From positions 1-64,000 of the forward strand of contig JAJYYZ010000005.1 in NCBI GenBank assembly GCA_021800445.1: a DNA stretch of 64,000 nt. The letters run 5' to 3'. Source of the stretch: a bacterium (GTDB taxonomy: Bacteria > Thermotogota > Thermotogae > Mesoaciditogales > Mesoaciditogaceae). The translations under genes were made by a program, and so were the position numbers. Shown in pieces: positions 59,997 through 64,000 of this stretch; positions within the stretch are counted from its first letter, which is position 1, and every line of letters starts with the position of its first letter. The notes beneath the pieces are model-generated. The model was not told where the DNA came from. It made no database searches and saw nothing but the letters and a program-made list of their open reading frames with translations.

Positions 59997-61700
59997 TTAT
60001 TTAAGATGAATATTCAAAGCAAGTATTTCAGGAGCAGTTTGAATCGATCCTACCATGTAGTACGGATACTGATCGTCCGGGAAGCCCGCAAGCGTGCTCG
60101 TCTGGTATACATCCCACATCGGAACAGGCAACAATGCTGCCAATGGCAGATCATCAAGAACTATTCTTTCTATCGTGTATATCGCCTGTTTTTGAAGCCT
60201 TTGATCGGATGTCGTGTTGAATACCTGAAGTGCATCCGTTATCAACGGGTTGGTGTATCTCGAGAAGTTGGAAGATGCAACCTGGCCTACCGGCGCAGTT
60301 TGCGTCGGACTGAATGCAAAGTAATACGGTGTGTATGGATTGATTCCGACGTTAAGCCACGTTATCGACATATCGAATGTCCCCGTCTGCAAAGAAGAGT
60401 AATACTGACCGAATGATTGCTGAACAGGATTAACCTGAAGTCCTATATCTTTTAACTCCTGAGCCATTATCGATTCCGCCTGCACCCAGTCTGTCCATCC
60501 TGCCACAACGCTGAGCGTGTAAGTCGGAAGTACCTTGCCACTCGGATCGGTAAGCAACCCTGCTGCATTTTTCTTGAACCCTATCGACGCCAACAAATTC
60601 TGCGCTGCTTTAGGATTGTAAGCAACCAAAGAAGAGGCGAGAGGCATTAAAGTTGGATCGAGCCATGAACGCAACGGATATGTTATAAGAGTTGGATTGT
60701 CATATTGAGAGAAAAGCGGTCCGTAAAGACTTGTCAATATGAAATTCCTGTTCAATGCCATCGAGATTGCTTTTCTGAAATCCGGTATAGTGAACGGGTA
60801 TTTCGCATCGTTGAATATAAGATGATTATTTCCGAGTATCGGCCACCATATCTTGTTGACCGACGGATCTTTGGAGATGTAGGTTTGTTCAACTCCCGGA
60901 ATGTAAAGGTTGGACATGTCATATTCATGTTTTATCAAATCAAGTGTGCAGATATCGTTGGAATTGACAGAGGTCACAACCACACTGTCAAGGTATGGTC
61001 TGCCGGCCATCCAGTAATTCGGGTTTTTAACGTAAGTAACCGTGTTCGTTGGCTGATTAAAACTCTTGAAAACAAACGGACCTGTTCCGACTGGATTTGA
61101 ATTTGTGTATTTGGAAGGATCTGTTATGTTAGACCAGATATGTTCCGGTACTATTGGCTCTCCGATCAAATACTGGAAGAGTGCCATGTTAGGTTGTGAA
61201 AGTTTGAATATAACTGTGTTTCCACTTGCAGAAACGCTTTGAAGATCATTCGCAGATGACCATATACCGTTAAGGTCTATACTGGGATTTGCCTTCAAGT
61301 AATTGAACGTAAAGACCACATCGGCAGGTGTAAACGGAACTCCATCTGACCACTTTACCCCCTGGCGGATCGCCACATCCAATTCTGTGTTGTTGTCTGT
61401 CCACGTGTAGGATGTTCCGAGCATATTCGTGACATCACCGTTTAAGTTGATGAAAAACAACGATTCGTAAATGAAAGATGTCGGAAGCGTTGAGTTGTTT
61501 CCCATGAAAGGATTTAAACTGTATTGAAGCGGTCCATCCGGAAGAACTATCCTGAAACTTCCCCCGTATTTGACGTTGCTACCCCAATTGACTATTGCCG
61601 GTCCGTACTGACTAAGGTACGGATACGAAACATCTGCAAGGCCGATGCTCATTATGCCTATCAAGGCTACCATGAGAATCAAAAACCTTACCTTGTTCAT
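59997..61700 (-). CDS. ABC transporter substrate-binding protein, family 5
   Basis: A 567-residue periplasmic binding protein of the peptide/nickel/oligosaccharide type. It has a cleavable signal peptide (L-I-L-M-V-A-L-I-G-I-M-S-I-G-L-A) with no lipobox cysteine. Family markers are R-Q-G-V-K-W-S-D-G-V-P-F-T-P-A-D-V-V-F-T-F and G-T-G-P-F-V-F-K. In Thermotogota, family 5 proteins often bind oligosaccharides, and its place before the xyl genes suggests xylo-oligosaccharides; this is inference. Permease and ATPase genes are not in the window. Confidence 0.88.
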   Translation of the reverse strand: MNKVRFLILMVALIGIMSIGLADVSYPYLSQYGPAIVNWGSNVKYGGSFRIVLPDGPLQYSLNPFMGNNSTLPTSFIYESLFFINLNGDVTNMLGTSYTWTDNNTELDVAIRQGVKWSDGVPFTPADVVFTFNYLKANPSIDLNGIWSSANDLQSVSASGNTVIFKLSQPNMALFQYLIGEPIVPEHIWSNITDPSKYTNSNPVGTGPFVFKSFNQPTNTVTYVKNPNYWMAGRPYLDSVVVTSVNSNDICTLDLIKHEYDMSNLYIPGVEQTYISKDPSVNKIWWPILGNNHLIFNDAKYPFTIPDFRKAISMALNRNFILTSLYGPLFSQYDNPTLITYPLRSWLDPTLMPLASSLVAYNPKAAQNLLASIGFKKNAAGLLTDPSGKVLPTYTLSVVAGWTDWVQAESIMAQELKDIGLQVNPVQQSFGQYYSSLQTGTFDMSITWLNVGINPYTPYYFAFSPTQTAPVGQVASSNFSRYTNPLITDALQVFNTTSDQRLQKQAIYTIERIVLDDLPLAALLPVPMWDVYQTSTLAGFPDDQYPYYMVGSIQTAPEILALNIHLK

Positions 61701-62040
61701 AAAATCTCCTCCTTCTTTACTTTATGGCGAGTTACGCTACCATATAAATTCATTGTATCAATAAACTATATTGACATCAAAGCAATGATTTGGTAAGGTA
61801 TTAGCATTAATATTGATAAAAAACGATATATAATTAGATAATAGGTTACAATGAATTATTATCAACAATATTGAGCAATTTTGGCTAAAATAACCTAATT
61901 TCTGAACTTATCCCTTGATAATGCTTTATTTCATCAAAAATTAATGAACTGTCAGGAACAAAAAAACTTCGCTTGATCTTAGAATGTATTCAAAAAGTAG
62001 AATTAAGGTGTAAAATTTTAATAAGTTTGATTCAATTCGA
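61701..62040. promoter_or_regulatory. AT-rich regulatory gap with TATCAAT/ATTGATA half-sites
   Basis: No gene is seen. TATCAAT (61756) and ATTGACA (61770) are inverted with a 7-bp spacer, ATTGATA stands at 61812, and TATCAAC-AAT-ATTGAG lies at 61860-61875. These look like repeated operator half-sites upstream of the substrate-binding protein gene, perhaps for XylR. The leftmost site is 56 bp from the start codon. Confidence 0.4.
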
Positions 62041-62389
62041 GATGAGAGAGATGGAAAAGAAATATCCCGGTGATCTCAAAGAACGGGAAATTATAGAGTT
62101 TCTTGTTTCTGAGCAACGAGTGGAAGCGAACCTGCCGAATATGGAAGAGAAATAATTCAATGCCATTTTATACATAGTTATGTCAGGCCGCTCGCGGAGG
62201 ATGCTGTCAAACGATTTTACATATCGGGAAAGTGTTTACCATACTTTAGTGAATGGAAGAAAGATGAAAACTTTCAAGCAGATAATGGATATTCTCGGAG
62301 GAGAGTTACGGGAAGAAATCGGAAGGCATAAAGCACCGTCAGCAGGGATGATTGACAGTCAATCTGTGGAGATCACGGACAAGGAGTAG
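62041..62389 (+). pseudogene. Degraded IS5-family transposase
   Basis: One reading frame carries, in order, K-Y-P-G-D-L-K-E-R-E-I-I-E-F-L (N-terminus of IS5-type transposases), an in-frame TAA at 62153-62155, F-N-A-I-L-Y-I-V-M-S-G-R-S-R-R-M-L-S-N-D-F (the D-U-F-4096 region), and K-A-P-S-A-G-M-I-D-S-Q-S-V, which holds the first Asp of the DDE triad. The frame then ends at TAG. A segment after E-A-N-L-P is shortened and the rest of the catalytic domain is missing, so it is inactive. Inverted ends were not identified. Confidence 0.8.
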
Positions 62390-62557
62390 ATCATTTAGCC
62401 AGTTCAAAAACTTTTATAATTTTGAGACTTTGCCTTATCAAAATAAATTGATAAAAACGGATGGAGGTGAATTGGAATTTTTTAATTCGGAAAATGTTGA
62501 GCTAAATGGTTTAAAAAAGTAGAAAAAAAAGAACGCAAAAGGAGGGGAAACAAAACA

Positions 62558-64000
62558 ATGAAGAAGATACTTATTGTGTGTGTGTCTGTACTTTTAATTG
62601 TCACGTTCATTGGAATATCCCAAAATGTTGTTAACCCAGACACTTTAGTCTATGAAACAATTGGACCATTGGTTTCTATGGATCCAGCCTGGGCTGATGA
62701 CAATGCTTCACAAGCAGTTATATGGCAGATTTACGAAAATTTAGTCCAATTCGATGGGACATCCACAACTAAATTGATTCCAATGCTTTCGACAAATGTA
62801 CCTTCAGTAGCCGACGGAACGATCCTTGATAATGGAAAAACATATATCTTCCACATTCGACAAGGAGTCCATTTTCATAACGGTGATCTGCTTACACCAC
62901 AAGATGTTGTGTATTCACTCGAGAGAACGGTAATTTTTGACAATACTGGAGGGCCAGCTTCCTATTTGGCAGGACCTCTTTTCCCTGAAATAGACGGTCA
63001 ATATGTCAGTTCGATAGTACAAGTCGTTGCAAGCGAATTAGGACTATCTAATCCACTTAATTATACAAGTTTGAATTCACTTGGAATATTCGCGACAGGA
63101 ACAAAAAAACCATTGAATGGTAAATATAAACAGGCTTTAATTGATGCCTTTAATTTACTTGCCAAGGATTTCGAAATAAAGGGCAATGATGTAATAATTC
63201 ACTTACCGCAACCGTATGCTCCATTTCTTACGATTGATCTTGCTTTTGGTGCAACCTGGTCATCAATCTTGGATCAGCAATGGTGTGCTGGACATAATGC
63301 ATGGAATGGGCAAGCAGATGATTGGTGGTATTATCATAATCCGGTTCAAAGCAATGATCCCCTTGGAAACATAGAAAATGGCACAGGACCCTATAAAATA
63401 CAATATTCGACTCCCGGAAGAGAAATTTCTTTTGTAAGATTTAATGATTATTGGAGAAAACCTGCGCCTGTCAAATATGCCCTGATAAAATATGTAAATG
63501 AATTCACGACAAGATTGCTTGATCTCAATGCTGGACAAGCGGATGTAATATACGTTCCTATCGAAAATCTTTCCGAAGTGCAGAATAATGAAGATATAAG
63601 AGTCATTACAGGGCTTACAAACTTAGAAATAGAAAGTATTTTCTTCACTTGGAACATAGAAACAAATGGTAATGCTTTTGTAGGTTCAGGTAAGCTTGAT
63701 GGAAACGGTATTCCTGCGGATTTCTTTTCCAATCTTGATGTTAGAAAAGCATTTGAGTATCTCTTTCCATACAAAGAGTTTATACAACAAGCATGGAACA
63801 ATAATGCGATACAACCAAACAGTTGCATAGTTAAAGGACTGCTTGGATATAGTCCCGATATACCAATGTACGAGCAAGATCTTACAAAGGCAACCGAATA
63901 TTTAAAAAAAGCTTATGATGGTAAACTTTGGCAAAAAGGTTTTAAATTCACAACCGTTTATAACGCAGGGAATACTACAAGACAAATAGCGTTAGAAGCG
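62558..64000 (+). CDS. ABC transporter substrate-binding protein, family 5 (3' end outside window)
   Basis: An open frame runs from the ATG at 62558 (AGGAGGGG upstream) to the window edge, 481 codons. It starts with a signal peptide (K-K-I-L-I-V-C-V-S-V-L-L-I-V) and shows G-P-L-V-S-M-D-P-A-W-A-D-D, R-Q-G-V-H-F-H-N-G-D-L-L-T-P-Q-D-V-V-Y-S and G-T-G-P-Y-K-I, typical of DppA/OppA-like binding proteins. The Cys in the leader is not in a lipobox context. It is unlike the protein at 59997-61700 in detail, so the two are separate systems. Confidence 0.9.
   Translation, partial: MKKILIVCVSVLLIVTFIGISQNVVNPDTLVYETIGPLVSMDPAWADDNASQAVIWQIYENLVQFDGTSTTKLIPMLSTNVPSVADGTILDNGKTYIFHIRQGVHFHNGDLLTPQDVVYSLERTVIFDNTGGPASYLAGPLFPEIDGQYVSSIVQVVASELGLSNPLNYTSLNSLGIFATGTKKPLNGKYKQALIDAFNLLAKDFEIKGNDVIIHLPQPYAPFLTIDLAFGATWSSILDQQWCAGHNAWNGQADDWWYYHNPVQSNDPLGNIENGTGPYKIQYSTPGREISFVRFNDYWRKPAPVKYALIKYVNEFTTRLLDLNAGQADVIYVPIENLSEVQNNEDIRVITGLTNLEIESIFFTWNIETNGNAFVGSGKLDGNGIPADFFSNLDVRKAFEYLFPYKEFIQQAWNNNAIQPNSCIVKGLLGYSPDIPMYEQDLTKATEYLKKAYDGKLWQKGFKFTTVYNAGNTTRQIALEA

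Noticed and set aside
61973-62155. Independent 60-residue gene
   Set aside because: Its second half matches the N-terminus of IS5-type transposases and it continues in the same frame after the TAA, so it is part of the pseudogene.
1-64000. CRISPR array
   Set aside because: No set of regularly spaced identical repeats of 24-40 bases was seen; the intergenic repeats are dispersed or degenerate.

Overview
The window reads as a chromosomal segment of a member of the Thermotogota (Thermotogae). The genes are closely packed, with many ATGA or longer overlaps and frequent TTG and GTG starts behind strong Shine-Dalgarno sites. The gene content fits that phylum: flavodiiron protein/ferritin/superoxide reductase, xylose catabolism with a ROK-type XylR, family 5 substrate-binding proteins without a lipobox, a large Alu-containing SRP RNA, a membrane pyrophosphatase and an OstA-like secreted protein. 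A moderately thermophilic, sugar-fermenting anaerobe is likely. I cannot name the species; placement near the Mesoaciditogales is only a guess.

Layout. 1-6878 (+): end of an aldo/keto reductase, a NiCoT nickel/cobalt permease, an AKR-ferredoxin fusion, a B12-binding-type radical SAM protein, dxr and rseP. 6879-7082: a GC-rich repeat. 7083-13327 (+): a three-subunit molybdenum hydroxylase, a GAF/HD-GYP protein and a ComEC-type channel whose 3' end overlaps a convergent fur gene. 13224-15586 (-): fur, an aspartate-type aminotransferase, an OstA-like protein. 15664-19333 (+): a perfect sigma-70 promoter, then DUF2089, DUF4097, MFS exporter, a small membrane protein, a SHOCT-like protein and queD. 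19394-24916 (-): glk, a holA-like gene, a membrane protein, murA, an FGGY kinase and a 29-residue membrane peptide. 24964-25241 (+): SRP RNA. 25270-29898 (-): yebC, PHP phosphoesterase, an outer-membrane-like protein, lspA, an rluD-like gene and an M50 protease. 30294-34138 (-): larE, larB, larC and a DUF362 ferredoxin (nickel-pincer cofactor synthesis). 34219-35775 (-): a radical SAM/SPASM protein. 35909-35981 (+): tRNA-Ala(GGC). 36013-38540 (-): methylmalonyl-CoA epimerase, carboxyltransferase, a very short delta-like subunit and a biotin carrier. 38800-46435 (+): hutU, asnB, ndk, two prepilin-like genes, rpsT and an ECF sigma/anti-sigma/RseB-like operon. 46437-52994 (-): DUF554, TIGR02757, then an oxygen-defence operon (fur/perR, flavodiiron protein, ferritin, superoxide reductase) behind a Fur-box-like palindrome, and hppA. 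53082-61700 (-): a substrate-binding protein, a GH31 fragment, a GH3 xylosidase, xylA, xylR and xylB. 61701-64000: a degraded IS5-type transposase, then a second family 5 substrate-binding protein cut by the window edge.

How the parts fit. Nickel import plus LarBCE points to nickel-pincer enzymes, although no larA lies here. The xyl cluster would import xylo-oligosaccharides, cleave them and convert xylose to xylulose 5-phosphate under XylR control. The methylmalonyl-CoA genes belong to propionate/methylmalonate metabolism or a Na+-pumping decarboxylase. The perR-led operon would remove oxygen and superoxide and store iron.

Most unusual are a dispersed family of GC-rich intergenic repeats in fixed orientation to transcription, and the DUF2089/DUF4097/MFS/SHOCT-like operon, which looks like a self-contained envelope-response module. 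I saw no CRISPR array, intact transposon, prophage or rRNA operon. All assignments come from reading the sequence; no database search was run.
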